Part shown: positions 24,580 through 32,924 of the stretch, piece after piece
Layout: each line of letters opens with the position of its first letter
Position numbering within the stretch: position 1 is the stretch's first letter
NCBI GenBank assembly: GCA_016195665.1
Contig: JACPZD010000004.1
Coordinates: 1 to 36,047, forward strand
Reading direction: 5' to 3'
Origin: Gammaproteobacteria bacterium
GTDB taxonomy: Bacteria > Pseudomonadota > Gammaproteobacteria > SURF-13
Length of the DNA: 36,047 nucleotides
The notes under the pieces: model-generated
Databases searched by the model: none
What the model saw: the letters and a program-made list of their open reading frames with translations, nothing else
Told to the model about the DNA's origin: nothing
Position numbers and translations under genes: made by a program

Positions 24580-24996
24580 TCAATCACCTGCTTTCACCGC
24601 GGAGGACGCAGAGGAAAGCTTTAATCCGTTTACTACACGCTTGATGCCATCTTTCATACGCAGAACATTAAAGTTCAATAGATAGCCCAAACGCATCTCA
24701 CTAAGTCTTAAATAGCTCAAAAGCTGTGCGGTATGAATAGGCAACAGTTTTTCCACCGCCTTTAACTCCACTATCACACAATTAGCCACCACCAAATCTA
24801 GCCTGTAACCTGCATCCAGGTTAAGGCCGTCATAATAAACCGGCAATAAAACTTGACGTTTGACGTCCAAACCTTGCTTGCTGACTTCGTGAAATAGACA
24901 GGCTTCATAAGCGCTCTCTAATAAGCCGGGGCCCAACGCTGAATTAACCTTAATCGCCGCCCCCAATATCACTTCACCGATCTCATTTTCATTCAT
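24580..24996 (-). CDS. GxxExxY-family protein
   Basis: The 138-residue product starts at ATG 24996. It has the family motif GPGLLESAYE (about residues 21-30) and a PD-(D/E)xK nuclease-like core: RLDLVVANCVIVELKAVE, then HTAQLLSYLRL. The family is common in bacteria, and its function is not established; a nuclease-like role is suggested only by the fold. It lies between rmlA and rmlC, enclosed by inverted CCTCTGCGG-type repeats. Its last residues (SSASSAVK) are encoded by one repeat copy, and the same peptide reappears in the open frame upstream of the start, from another copy. That suggests insertion as a unit into the operon. Confidence 0.85.
   Translation of the reverse strand: MNENEIGEVILGAAIKVNSALGPGLLESAYEACLFHEVSKQGLDVKRQVLLPVYYDGLNLDAGYRLDLVVANCVIVELKAVEKLLPIHTAQLLSYLRLSEMRLGYLLNFNVLRMKDGIKRVVNGLKLSSASSAVKAGD
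24591..24618. repeat. CCTCTGCGG-type repeat, distal arm
   Basis: This arm matches the arm at 25091-25115 as an inverted repeat with two mismatches in 25 bases. It encodes the C-terminus of the GxxExxY protein. Confidence 0.75.
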
Positions 24997-25011
24997 TAGC
25001 GTTCCTAAAAG

Positions 25012-25115
25012 TTTTACTGCGGAGGACGCGGAGGAGCAATAAACCATTTTGATCTTATTCCTCTGCGGTAAATCGTATTTATCTTTGGATTTTCCTCTGC
25101 GGCCTCTGCGGTGAA
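25012..25115. repeat. CCTCTGCGG-type repeats, proximal cluster
   Basis: Copies lie at 25012-25034 (ACTGCGGAGGACGCGGAGG), 25060-25072 (CCTCTGCGGTAAA) and 25091-25115 (CCTCTGCGGCCTCTGCGGTG core), in mixed orientations between rmlA and the GxxExxY start. Confidence 0.75.
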
Positions 25116-25124
25116 TGAATGATC

Positions 25125-26042
25125 TTAAAATATCTTTTCATTGAGTACCCGCAGCAGGTATTGGCCGTACTCGCTTTTCTTCAATGGCTGTGCAAGTCCT
25201 TCAACCTGCGCCGCAGTGATATAGCCCATACGGTAGGCGGTTTCTTCCGGGCAAGCGATCTTGAGGCCTTGACGTTTTTCGATGGTTTCGATGAATTGCG
25301 CGGCCTGCAATAAGGAATCGTGCGTGCCGGTATCGAGCCAGGCCATGCCGCGGCCCATCAATTCGACGTCCAGTTCACCGCGATCAAGATAACATTTGTT
25401 GACATCGGTGATCTCCAGTTCGCCGCGCGCCGAGGGTTTTATGGATTGGGCGATCTCAACCACGCGGTTGTCGTAGAAATAAAGACCCGTCACGGCGTAG
25501 CGCGATTTGGGTTGGGTGGGTTTTTCCTCCAGGCTGACGGCCTTTCCATTACCGTCGAATTCGACCACGCCGTAGTGTTCGGGCTGCTGCACGGGGTAGG
25601 CGAACACGGTGGCGCCGGAGGTCTTTCCGGCGGCGGCTTGCAGTGTGTGGGAAAAGTCGTGGCCGTAAAAAATGTTGTCGCCCAGTACCAGGGCGCAGGG
25701 GGCGTCGCCGATAAATTTTTTACCGATAATAAAGGCCTGCGCCAACCCTTCCGGCGCGGGTTGGATGGCGTAGGAGATGTCCAAGCCCCACTGGCTGCCA
25801 TCGCCCAGCAATTGTTCAAAGCGTGGGACATCTTGAGGGGTCGAGATCAATAGAATGTTGCGGATACCCGCCAGCATGAGGGTGGTGAGCGGGTAGTACA
25901 CCATCGGCTTGTCATAGATGGGGAGCAGTTGTTTGGAGACTGCGTAGGTGACGGGATAGAGCCGCGTGCCGCTGCCGCCGGCGAGAATGATACCTTTACA
26001 CCGTGAGGGGTGAGGCGTGAGGGGTGAGGAGCTAGGGGTCAT
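25125..26042 (-). CDS. rmlA: Glucose-1-phosphate thymidylyltransferase (RmlA) with repeat-derived N-terminus
   Basis: RmlA makes dTDP-glucose, the first step to dTDP-L-rhamnose. The 305 residues contain [16 protein letters not shown], the signature [27 protein letters not shown] and TGLYFYD. Most RmlA proteins start MKGIILAGG. Here the Met position holds TGT (Cys15), and the first 14 residues ([14 protein letters not shown]) are encoded by the adjacent GTGAGGGG repeat. The ATG at 26042 overlaps the stop of the four-helix-bundle gene as ATGA, so translation is coupled to that inserted gene. The extension precedes the nucleotide-binding strand and may be tolerated. Confidence 0.93.
   Translation of the reverse strand: MTPSSSPLTPHPSRCKGIILAGGSGTRLYPVTYAVSKQLLPIYDKPMVYYPLTTLMLAGIRNILLISTPQDVPRFEQLLGDGSQWGLDISYAIQPAPEGLAQAFIIGKKFIGDAPCALVLGDNIFYGHDFSHTLQAAAGKTSGATVFAYPVQQPEHYGVVEFDGNGKAVSLEEKPTQPKSRYAVTGLYFYDNRVVEIAQSIKPSARGELEITDVNKCYLDRGELDVELMGRGMAWLDTGTHDSLLQAAQFIETIEKRQGLKIACPEETAYRMGYITAAQVEGLAQPLKKSEYGQYLLRVLNEKIF
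26006..26029. repeat. GTGAGGGG-type inverted repeat, distal arm
   Basis: A 24-bp arm perfectly inverse to 26403-26426. It lies inside the present rmlA reading frame and encodes part of its N-terminal extension. Confidence 0.88.
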
Positions 26043-26401
26043 TTAGTTTTCCGCTTTCTTAAGGACGTCATTAGGCCACCAACGAGTCCAAAGATTTTAT
26101 CAATCCTTGCCATCAGTTGGTGGCTCTGACCAAGGTATCCTAATTCATTTGCAATAATAACCTGCGTTTCCAGTTCGCTCAGCGACCCTCTGGCAATAGA
26201 AAGGAACTGGAGAAATTCCTTGTCACCTGTTCTGGCCGCCCCCTCGGCTATATTGCTTGGTACAGAAATAGCCGCTCTGCGAATCTGATTTGTCAACCCG
26301 TAGGCTTCTTCGCGCGGGAAGTCAGTCGTTGCCCGGTACACCTCTTTAACGAGAGCTATTGCCTCCTGCCACGCCAGCAATTCATGATGCTTCCTCCTCA
26401 C
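26039..26401 (-). CDS. Four-helix-bundle protein (23S rRNA intervening-sequence protein family)
   Basis: The 120-residue protein has the family pattern [17 protein letters not shown], then [36 protein letters not shown] and [18 protein letters not shown]. The family was first seen inside 23S rRNA intervening sequences; its biochemical role is not known. The start is GTG at 26401 (GTG AGG AGG AAG CAT), and both the start and its GGGGTGAGG ribosome site lie within the repeat that also supplies the rmlB stop. The stop overlaps rmlA as ATGA. Perfect 24-bp inverted repeats enclose it, so it looks like a mobile or hitchhiking cargo gene inside the rml operon. Confidence 0.88.
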   Translation of the reverse strand: MRRKHHELLAWQEAIALVKEVYRATTDFPREEAYGLTNQIRRAAISVPSNIAEGAARTGDKEFLQFLSIARGSLSELETQVIIANELGYLGQSHQLMARIDKIFGLVGGLMTSLRKRKTK

Positions 26402-26402
26402 G

Positions 26403-26426
26403 CCTCACCCCTCACGCCTCACCCCT
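26403..26426. repeat. GTGAGGGG-type inverted repeat, proximal arm
   Basis: A 24-bp arm perfectly inverse to 26006-26029. On the minus strand it provides the TGA stop of rmlB (26419-26421) and the Shine-Dalgarno sequence of the four-helix-bundle gene. Confidence 0.88.
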
Positions 26427-27486
26427 TACCATATTGTTGCGCCATCCATTCCCTATAGGCTCCATTGTTCACCTGCCCTACCCAGTCCTGATGGTCGAGA
26501 TACAATTGCACCGTTTGGCGCAGGCCGTCAGCGAAACTGGCCTCCGGCCGCCAGCCGAGCTCGCGTTCGATCTTGCGGGCGTCTATCGCGTAGCGGCGGT
26601 CGTGGCCGGGGCGGTCGGTGACGTGTTTGATGAGCGAGGTGTGCGGGCGATAGGCTGAGCCGGGGACGAGTTCGTCCAGTAAAGTGCAGAGGACTTGAAT
26701 GACCTCCATATTGGTTTTTTCGCTCCAGCCGCCGATGTTGTAGGTTTCCCCTATCTTGCCCTTGGCGAGCACGGTGCGGATCGCCGCACAATGATCGCCC
26801 ACGTAGAGCCAATCACGGATCTGTTTGCCGTCGCCATACACGGGCAGGGGCTTGCCTTGCAGGGCGTTGCAGATCATCAGCGGGATGAGCTTTTCGGGAT
26901 ATTGATAAGGCCCATAGTTATTCGAGCAGTTGGTGGTGAGGGTGGGTAAACCGTAAGTGTGGTGATAGGCGCGCACCAGATGGTCGGCGGCAGCCTTGGA
27001 GGCGGCATAGGGGCTGTTCGGCGCGTAGGCGGTTTGTTCGCTGAAGGCGGGATCGTTTGGGCCGAGGGCGCCGTAGACTTCATCGGTGGAGACGTGCAAA
27101 AACCGGAAGGCGTTTTGCGCCGTGCTGTCCAGTCCATGCCAGTAGGCGCGCGCCTCTTCGAGTAATGCGTAGACCCCGACGACGTTGGCCTGGATGAATT
27201 CGCCGGGGGCGTGTATGGAGCGGTCCACGTGACTCTCGGCGGCAAAGTTCACAATCGCGGTGGGGCGATGCTGCGCCAGGAGTTGCCGCACCAGGGGACG
27301 GCCGGCGATGTCGCCGTGGACAAAGATGTGCCGCGCGTCATTCTTAAGAGACATGAGATTATTGAGATTGCCGGCATAGGTCAGCTTGTCGAGATTGACG
27401 ACCGTGCCGCCGGTTTTTGCTATCCAGTCGAGGACGAAATTAGAGCCGATGAAGCCCGCGCCGCCGGTGACTAATAGTGTATCCAT
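26419..27486 (-). CDS. rmlB: dTDP-glucose 4,6-dehydratase
   Basis: RmlB converts dTDP-glucose to the 4-keto-6-deoxy sugar. The 355-residue SDR enzyme has the NAD loop TGGAGFIGSNFV, FAAESHVDRSI, STDEVYG and the catalytic YAASKAAADH (Tyr/Lys). Length is normal. ATG at 27486 lies nine bases after the manC stop. The last codons (YGKG, then TGA) run into the GTGAGGGG repeat, which provides the stop. Confidence 0.96.
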   Translation of the reverse strand: MDTLLVTGGAGFIGSNFVLDWIAKTGGTVVNLDKLTYAGNLNNLMSLKNDARHIFVHGDIAGRPLVRQLLAQHRPTAIVNFAAESHVDRSIHAPGEFIQANVVGVYALLEEARAYWHGLDSTAQNAFRFLHVSTDEVYGALGPNDPAFSEQTAYAPNSPYAASKAAADHLVRAYHHTYGLPTLTTNCSNNYGPYQYPEKLIPLMICNALQGKPLPVYGDGKQIRDWLYVGDHCAAIRTVLAKGKIGETYNIGGWSEKTNMEVIQVLCTLLDELVPGSAYRPHTSLIKHVTDRPGHDRRYAIDARKIERELGWRPEASFADGLRQTVQLYLDHQDWVGQVNNGAYREWMAQQYGKG

Positions 27487-27495
27487 AGTGCGTGA

Positions 27496-28962
27496 TTACT
27501 CCCTGTTGTAGTTGTCCGCGAAACGTACGATATCGTCTTCGCCGAGGTAACTGCCCGACTGCACCTCAATCATTTCGAGCACCAGGGCGCCCGGATTCTC
27601 CAGGCGGTGCCGCACGCCGATCGGGATGTAGGTGGACTGATTTTCGCTGAGCAGAAAGACTTCTTCGCCGCGCGTCACCTTGGCCGTGCCCTTGACGACG
27701 ATCCAGTGTTCCGCCCGGTGATGATGCATCTGCAATGACAGCGCCGCGCCGGGACGCACACAGATGCGCTTCACCTGGAAGCGCGGACCCGCATCCACGC
27801 CCTCGTAGGTACCCCACGGGCGGTGTACCTTGCGATGCGTCTTGTATTCTTCGCGTTGTTCGGTCTTGAGTTTGGCGACGATCTCTTTGACATGCTGGGC
27901 ATGATCTTTGTGGACCACCAGCACGGCATCGGCCGTTTCCACCACAATAATATCTTCTATACCGACCACTGCCAAAAAGCGGTGCTGCGCGATCAACAAG
28001 GCGTTTTGGGTGGCATGCGTGGATACGTCGCCGCGAATCACGTTGCCCTGCGCGTCCTGCGGGCACACCTCCCACAAGGCCGGCCAGGCGCCGATGTCGG
28101 ACCAGCCTGCATTGAGCGGGATGACCACCGCATGAGCGGTCTTTTCCATGACCGCGTAATCAATCGAGTCGCTGGGGCAGGCGCTGAACAAGGCGGCATC
28201 CGGACGATAAAAATCGCCGTCTTTTTTGCCCTGCGCGCAGGCCGCACGGCAGGCGGCTGCAATGTCGGGACGGTGTTCATCAAGTTCATTCAGCCAGGTC
28301 TCCGCACGCATCATAAAAATGCCGCTATTCCAATAATAACGTCCGTCGGCGAGATAGCTTTCCGCAGTGTTGAAGTCGGGCTTTTCCACGAAGGCCGCCA
28401 CCCGGTAGGCGTTATTCTCGGAGAGCGGTTCGCCCTGCTTGATGTAACCATAGCCGGTCTGCGGCGAGGTGGGGACGATGCCAAAGGTGACCAGCGCGCC
28501 TTGCGCGGCCAGTTCTGCGCCTTGCCGCACCGCCGTCACAAACGCGGCGCGGTCCTGGATGACATGATCGGAGGGCATGACAAGCATGACGCCGTCTTGT
28601 GACGTACACGGAAGTACTAATGTCGCGGGAGGCAGGATGCCGGGAGCGACCCCGCCCTGGGTGATGGCGAGCGCCGCCAGAGTGAGCGCCGGCGCGGTGT
28701 TGCGTCCTGCGGGTTCGAGAATAATATTCGAGGGCTTGCCGCCCAACTGGCGGATCTGTTCCGCCACCAGAAAGCGGTGTTCTTCGTTACAGACCACGAT
28801 CGGCTCGGCGGCCTCCTTGACTCCTTCTAAATGACAAACGGTCTCTTGCAGCAAGGTGCGTTCGCCGACCAAGGCCAGCAGTTGTTTGGGATAATGCTCG
28901 CGGGAGAGCGGCCACAACCGGCTGCCGGAACCGCCGGAGAGGATGACTGGATGTATGACCAT
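27496..28962 (-). CDS. manC: Mannose-1-phosphate guanylyltransferase / mannose-6-phosphate isomerase, with an in-frame element
   Basis: This bifunctional type II enzyme (488 residues) makes GDP-mannose. The nucleotidyltransferase start is HPVILSGGSGSRLWPLSR. VMPSDHVIQD and GYIKQG follow, then FVEKPD. The C-terminal cupin (about 370-480) has HRKVHRPWGTYEGVD and QMHHHRAEHWIVVKGTA. An extra stretch around residues 105-121 (APGILPPATLVLPCTS) sits just before VMLVMPSDHV and is encoded by the palindromic element (28599-28651). The frame is kept. It is first in the leftward sugar operon and diverges from the ChaN-like gene. Confidence 0.93.
   Translation of the reverse strand: MVIHPVILSGGSGSRLWPLSREHYPKQLLALVGERTLLQETVCHLEGVKEAAEPIVVCNEEHRFLVAEQIRQLGGKPSNIILEPAGRNTAPALTLAALAITQGGVAPGILPPATLVLPCTSQDGVMLVMPSDHVIQDRAAFVTAVRQGAELAAQGALVTFGIVPTSPQTGYGYIKQGEPLSENNAYRVAAFVEKPDFNTAESYLADGRYYWNSGIFMMRAETWLNELDEHRPDIAAACRAACAQGKKDGDFYRPDAALFSACPSDSIDYAVMEKTAHAVVIPLNAGWSDIGAWPALWEVCPQDAQGNVIRGDVSTHATQNALLIAQHRFLAVVGIEDIIVVETADAVLVVHKDHAQHVKEIVAKLKTEQREEYKTHRKVHRPWGTYEGVDAGPRFQVKRICVRPGAALSLQMHHHRAEHWIVVKGTAKVTRGEEVFLLSENQSTYIPIGVRHRLENPGALVLEMIEVQSGSYLGEDDIVRFADNYNRE
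28599..28651 (+). repeat. In-frame palindromic element, copy C (short form, inside manC)
   Basis: It starts GTGACGTACACGGAAGTACT and continues through AATGTCGCGGGAGG to GGGAGCGACC. Compared with copy B it lacks about 18 bases after the first ten. manC reads it on the opposite strand as APGILPPATLVLPCTS. Confidence 0.82.
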
Positions 28963-29004
28963 GTTCTTAGTATGCAGACCGCGGGGAGTAAATTTAACAC
29001 TCTT

Positions 29005-29013
29005 TGCTATACT
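29005..29013 (+). promoter_or_regulatory. Extended -10 promoter of the ChaN-like gene
   Basis: TGCTATACT (29005-29013) is an extended -10 box. A start site near 29020 would leave a leader of about 28 bases before the ATG at 29048. Confidence 0.55.
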
Positions 29014-29047
29014 ACCGCGAATTCATTCCCTTTTTACACCCCTACCC

Positions 29048-30253
29048 ATGCCCTCATTGCCATCGTTGCGTTACACCCTGTCATTTTTCCTGACTCTGAG
29101 CCTGCCTTTGACGAGCTTCGGCGCTGACACGTGTGTCCCCGTCGCGCGCTGGGTGACTCCCGGAAATGAGCGGGCCACTCCATTGGACAGTCCGGATTTG
29201 ATGACGCGCCTTGCGCAACGGCGGGTAGTATTACTGGGTGAGGTGCATGACAGCTTTGAACACCACCGTTGGCAATTGCAAACCCTCGCTGCACTTTATG
29301 CCAGACGGCCGGACATGGTGTTGGGCTTTGAGATGTTCCCGCGCCGCGCGCAAGACGTGCTTGACCGCTGGGTGGAGGGGAAGCTTAGTGAGGCCGAGTT
29401 CCTGAAGCAAAGCGAGTGGCATAAGGTGTGGAATTATGATCCGTCGCTCTATATGCCGTTGTTTCACTTCGCGCGCATGAACCGGATTCCCATGCTGGCG
29501 CTCAACGTGGATCGGGGTCTGACCACGAAGGTGCGCGAACTAGGCTGGGACGCGGTGCCGGAAAGTGGACGCCAAGGGGTGTCCAAGCCCGCCCCTGCGC
29601 AGCCGGCCTATCTCGAAGAACTATTAGGGGTCTATCAAAAGCACCGCCGGCCTGATACAGGGCATGGGGACACACCCAGGGATGCTAAACCGGTCGCGCT
29701 CGATGACCCCGATTTCCTGCGCTTTGTGCAGGGCCAGCAGGTGTGGGATAGGGCCATGGCGGAGGCGATCGCTCAAGCCGTGAAGAAAACGGATAGTGCA
29801 CTCGTCATCGGCATCATGGGCGCGGGCCACGTCATGCACCGCTACGGCGTGCCCTATCAACTGGAAGACCTCGGCGTGGCCGACAGCGCCGTGCTGCTGG
29901 CCTGGGATCAGGAACGTGACTGTAAGGATCTGAAACCGGGCATCGCCGACGCCGTGTTCGGTATAGCGGCCCCTGCCGAGACTATCAAAACCGGCAAGCC
30001 GCGCCTGGGAATTATCCTGGATGGCGCTGAAGGAAAGGTGCGCGTGTCCAAGGTGATGGAAGGTGGCGTGGGCGACGACGCCGGCATCATTGCCGGTGAC
30101 GTGCTCATCGAGATGGCGGGCGTCAAGATCAAAGCGGCGACCGACGTCAGCGCCATCGTGCAGAGCCAGGCGCCGGGAACCTGGCTGCCCATCACACTGA
30201 GCCGCGAGGGGCATGAGTTTGACATCGTCGCTAAATTCCCCGCATCGCCGTAG
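29048..30253 (+). CDS. ChaN-like haem-binding protein with a C-terminal PDZ domain
   Basis: I choose ATG at 29048, which begins a signal peptide (MPSLPSLRYTLSFFLTLSLP, then LTSFGA-D). The 401-residue protein has the ChaN/Cofac_haem_bdg core: VVLLGEVHDSFEHHRWQL, GFEMFPRRAQDVLDRW, PMLALNVDRGL and IMGAGHVMHRYGVPYQL. Members bind haem and may take part in iron uptake. The C-terminal PDZ domain (about 318-400: GIILDGAEGKVRVSKVMEGG; GDVLIEMAGVKI) suggests a protein partner or protease link. The next gene starts 13 bases after its stop, so both are one operon. Confidence 0.88.
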   Translation: MPSLPSLRYTLSFFLTLSLPLTSFGADTCVPVARWVTPGNERATPLDSPDLMTRLAQRRVVLLGEVHDSFEHHRWQLQTLAALYARRPDMVLGFEMFPRRAQDVLDRWVEGKLSEAEFLKQSEWHKVWNYDPSLYMPLFHFARMNRIPMLALNVDRGLTTKVRELGWDAVPESGRQGVSKPAPAQPAYLEELLGVYQKHRRPDTGHGDTPRDAKPVALDDPDFLRFVQGQQVWDRAMAEAIAQAVKKTDSALVIGIMGAGHVMHRYGVPYQLEDLGVADSAVLLAWDQERDCKDLKPGIADAVFGIAAPAETIKTGKPRLGIILDGAEGKVRVSKVMEGGVGDDAGIIAGDVLIEMAGVKIKAATDVSAIVQSQAPGTWLPITLSREGHEFDIVAKFPASP

Positions 30254-30260
30254 CATAACA

Positions 30261-30278
30261 GGCCGAATGAATTCGGCC
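30261..30278 (+). promoter_or_regulatory. RNA hairpin containing the M1 peptidase start codon
   Basis: GGCCGAA (30261-30267), TGAA and TTCGGCC (30272-30278) form a seven-pair stem with a four-base loop. The ATG (30267-30269) begins in the stem and continues into the loop. No Shine-Dalgarno is visible, so translation may rely on ribosomes arriving from the ChaN-like gene and opening the hairpin. Confidence 0.5.
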
Positions 30279-32384
30279 CTTCTGGTTATTCTTTGCTTAA
30301 TCAGCCTCTCGGCCTGTGCCATACAGGAAGGTATCCAGGGCGGCGATCCACGGATCACCGGGCTGCATCACGACCTCAAGGTGCGTCTCGAACCGGCCAG
30401 CCAACAGCTTGCGGCGGAGGATGTGGTCACCCTTAACGCACAAGGCACGATCAGCTTTGCGTTGGGTGGGCAGTTCACGGTTACACGGCTGAGCTTGGAT
30501 GGCAAGGACCTGCCGGTAAAGCCGAGTGAAGAATCCAAGGGCATATCCACCTGGCGGCTTGAACTTGATGGCCCTGCCTCCCATCACACCCTCTGGCTCA
30601 GTTACCACGGCCAATTGCAGCCCCTCGACACCCGCCTCGATCACCGCGAGGTGCTGGGTTTCATCCCCGCCATGGCGGATACTCAGGGCAGCTATCTCCC
30701 CGCCTCCGGCTATCAGCCTTCGTGGTATCCCCGCTTTGACACCGATGCGTTTACCTATAGCGTGTCCCTCGATCTCCCCGCCGAACAGCGCGGTCTGGTC
30801 CCCGGCCGGCTCGTCAAGGAAGACCTTCAGCAGGGGCGATACCAGGCCCGATTTGAATTCAAACAACCGGCGGAAGGAATAGATCTGCTGGCCGGCCCCT
30901 ACCAGATCAAGGAGATCATGCACGACGGCCTGCGCCTGCGCACCTACTTCCATCCTGAAATCGCAGCGCTAGCGGACGATTATCTTAACTCGATCAGCGC
31001 GTACCTCGATCGCTATAAAAAAACGATAGGCCCTTACCCGTTTAGCGAATTCAGCATCGTCTCCAGCCCCTTGCCCACCGGTTTCGGTATGCCCACGCTC
31101 ACCTATCTCGGTATCAGCGTCTTGCGTCTGCCCTTCATCCGCACCACCTCGCTCGGCCACGAGATTTTGCACAACTGGTGGGGCAACGGCGTGTACATTG
31201 ATCTCATTCACGGCAACTGGGCCGAGGGTCTCACCACCTTCATGGCCGACTACGCTTACAAGGAACAGGAAGGCCCCGATGACGCACGCGCGATGCGGCT
31301 CCAGTGGCTGCGCGACTTCGCCGCGATCCCGCCGGGGCAGGATCAACCCTTGAGCCGATTCGCATTCCGCAGCCACAACACCTCGGAGATCGTCGGCTAT
31401 CACAAATCGGCGTATATTTTTTTGATGCTGCGCGACCGGATAGGCAAGCCGGCCTTCGACCGGGCGCTGCGCAATTTCTGGAAGGAAAAACAGTTTCAAA
31501 CCGCGAGCTGGAAAGATTTGCAGCGGGCCTTCGAGACGAGTTCGGGGGAAAATCTGGATATTTTTTTTGAACAGTGGATCGTCCGCGCGGGCGCCCCGCA
31601 ACTGAACGCCGTTTATCTCAAGGCCGAACCCAAACCGGGTGGCGCCTACCTCGCCTCTTTTACCTTAACCCAATCCGCACCGGCCTACGCGCTACGAGTA
31701 CCCGTCACCCTCAAGACTCAGACCGGCACTGTCGAACGCTTGGTGGAGCTAAACGAAACCGAACAGCCTTATACCCTGGAGCTGGACGCCCAACCGCTGA
31801 CACTCAGCATAGATCCCGACCTTAGACTGTTCCGGCGCATCACCGACGCCGAGATGCCGCCGCTGCTGCGTCAGGTGATGACCGATCCTGCGACAATCAC
31901 AGTGGTGGCCGGACGTGATGCCGCGCTACACAAAACCGCGGCAGAGCTGGCGGGAAAATTACTCGATAACACCCCTCGCATTACGGATGACAGTACCGCT
32001 CTGCCCTCAGGTCAGCTGCTGGTGATTGGAACACATGACGAGACCGCCGCCTTCCTGCAAAAACATCATCTGCCCGCCGTTCCGCAACAGCTTGCCGGTG
32101 ACGTACAGGGAAGAGCGACAGCGAAGGGTTCTACTAATGTCGCGGGAGGCAGGACGCCGGGAGCGACCAAAGGCAGCGCCCGCGTTTGGGCCGCCAGGCA
32201 GAAGAACGGCAAGATCGTCGTGGTAGTCTCCGCGGCGAACACCGAGGCGCTGCAGGCGCTCATCCGCCCGCTTCCGCATTACGGGAAGGAGAGTTATCTC
32301 GTGTTTGAGAATAGCAAGGTGATTGAGCGCGGCGTGTGGCCCGCGGAGGGGAAGGTCTGGAATTTCCCGGCGGCCGATAAATAA
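30267..32384 (+). CDS. M1-family zinc aminopeptidase, predicted lipoprotein, with an in-frame element
   Basis: From ATG 30267 the protein has 705 residues. The N-terminus (MNSALLVILCLISLSACAIQ) is a lipoprotein signal with lipobox LSAC, so it should sit in the envelope. The gluzincin site is HEILH (298-302) with the third ligand Glu320 in NWAEGL, at the canonical 18-residue spacing; TGFGMPTLTYLG is a loose match to the substrate-binding motif preceding it. The C-terminal part (about 560 onward) contains an extra stretch, DVQGRATAKGSTNVAGGRTP followed by GAT, encoded by the palindromic element (32098-32168). The frame is kept and the catalytic domain is untouched, so activity is likely preserved. 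Confidence 0.9.
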   Translation: MNSALLVILCLISLSACAIQEGIQGGDPRITGLHHDLKVRLEPASQQLAAEDVVTLNAQGTISFALGGQFTVTRLSLDGKDLPVKPSEESKGISTWRLELDGPASHHTLWLSYHGQLQPLDTRLDHREVLGFIPAMADTQGSYLPASGYQPSWYPRFDTDAFTYSVSLDLPAEQRGLVPGRLVKEDLQQGRYQARFEFKQPAEGIDLLAGPYQIKEIMHDGLRLRTYFHPEIAALADDYLNSISAYLDRYKKTIGPYPFSEFSIVSSPLPTGFGMPTLTYLGISVLRLPFIRTTSLGHEILHNWWGNGVYIDLIHGNWAEGLTTFMADYAYKEQEGPDDARAMRLQWLRDFAAIPPGQDQPLSRFAFRSHNTSEIVGYHKSAYIFLMLRDRIGKPAFDRALRNFWKEKQFQTASWKDLQRAFETSSGENLDIFFEQWIVRAGAPQLNAVYLKAEPKPGGAYLASFTLTQSAPAYALRVPVTLKTQTGTVERLVELNETEQPYTLELDAQPLTLSIDPDLRLFRRITDAEMPPLLRQVMTDPATITVVAGRDAALHKTAAELAGKLLDNTPRITDDSTALPSGQLLVIGTHDETAAFLQKHHLPAVPQQLAGDVQGRATAKGSTNVAGGRTPGATKGSARVWAARQKNGKIVVVVSAANTEALQALIRPLPHYGKESYLVFENSKVIERGVWPAEGKVWNFPAADK
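32098..32168 (+). repeat. In-frame palindromic element, copy B (full form, inside the M1 peptidase gene)
   Basis: This 71-bp copy runs from GTGACGTACAGGGAAGAGCG to GCCGGGAGCGACC. Read here it gives DVQGRATAKGSTNVAGG and RTPGAT. Four of its six frames are open; only forward frame 2 and one reverse frame carry stops. Confidence 0.85.
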
Positions 32385-32388
32385 GGGA

Positions 32389-32583
32389 TCAAGCAGCAAG
32401 GCCGGGGGGGATATGAATCGGCAATAGATGAGCCGCCTTGGCATCGAGCACTGTTATCTCGCCGATTCCCGTTTCAGTCATGCCCACATTTACGTTCCAG
32501 CCATAAGAGATGTCTTTAATGATTTTCTCGTTGCTGAATTTAATAAAAAGAATGTCGTCTTTTTCATCGTAGCTAATGTCCAT
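32389..32583 (-). CDS. DUF2283-family small protein
   Basis: The 64-residue protein matches DUF2283: MDISYDEKDDILFIKFSNEK, then a central ISYGWNVNVGMTETGIGEIT and VLDAK near the end. Its ATG lies three bases after the stop of the upstream DUF4258-like gene on the same strand. Such pairs recur in bacteria and are suspected toxin-antitoxin modules, with DUF2283 as the likely antitoxin. No activity is shown here. It is convergent with the M1 peptidase gene. Confidence 0.8.
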   Translation of the reverse strand: MDISYDEKDDILFIKFSNEKIIKDISYGWNVNVGMTETGIGEITVLDAKAAHLLPIHIPPGLAA

Positions 32584-32586
32584 GAC

Positions 32587-32856
32587 TCACTCCATTAATT
32601 CCCAGTTAACCATAACCGTCTTTACCACTAATCTATCTTCCACTACTATGGCCGCGCAGATCAGATTATCTCCACGATCTGCGATTTCCATGGAAATCCA
32701 CATGCGCTTCTCATCTTTTTTGTGTATTGTTCTGTGTTCAATGATGTCGAATAGCTGATCTTGACTGAGATCGCGGCCCCCCAATCTGGCTTCGGCGTGC
32801 GCAGTAATTACTATTTCTTCGCCAAATCGGGTACTGAACAACGATAGCTCCCACAT
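32587..32856 (-). CDS. DUF4258-like small protein, possible toxin of a DUF4258/DUF2283 pair
   Basis: The 89-residue protein has ITAHAEARLGGRDLSQDQLF, then IIEHRTIHKKDEKRMW, and a C-terminal IVVEDRLVVKTVMVNW strand pair. This is the layout of DUF4258/RelE-like folds (HAxxRxxxRxIs, then strands). It diverges from the FemAB-like gene and precedes DUF2283 by three bases. Function is inferred from the pairing. Confidence 0.72.
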   Translation of the reverse strand: MWELSLFSTRFGEEIVITAHAEARLGGRDLSQDQLFDIIEHRTIHKKDEKRMWISMEIADRGDNLICAAIVVEDRLVVKTVMVNWELME

Positions 32857-32924
32857 ACACCGTTAGTTGAGACGTAACCAGCATAAAGCTTTGTTCACGT
32901 TCTTTGCAAGTTTGGAAAACAGCA

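Noticed and set aside
27823..28602. Plus-strand open frame of 259 codons
   Set aside because: It is antisense to manC, which has complete domain motifs.
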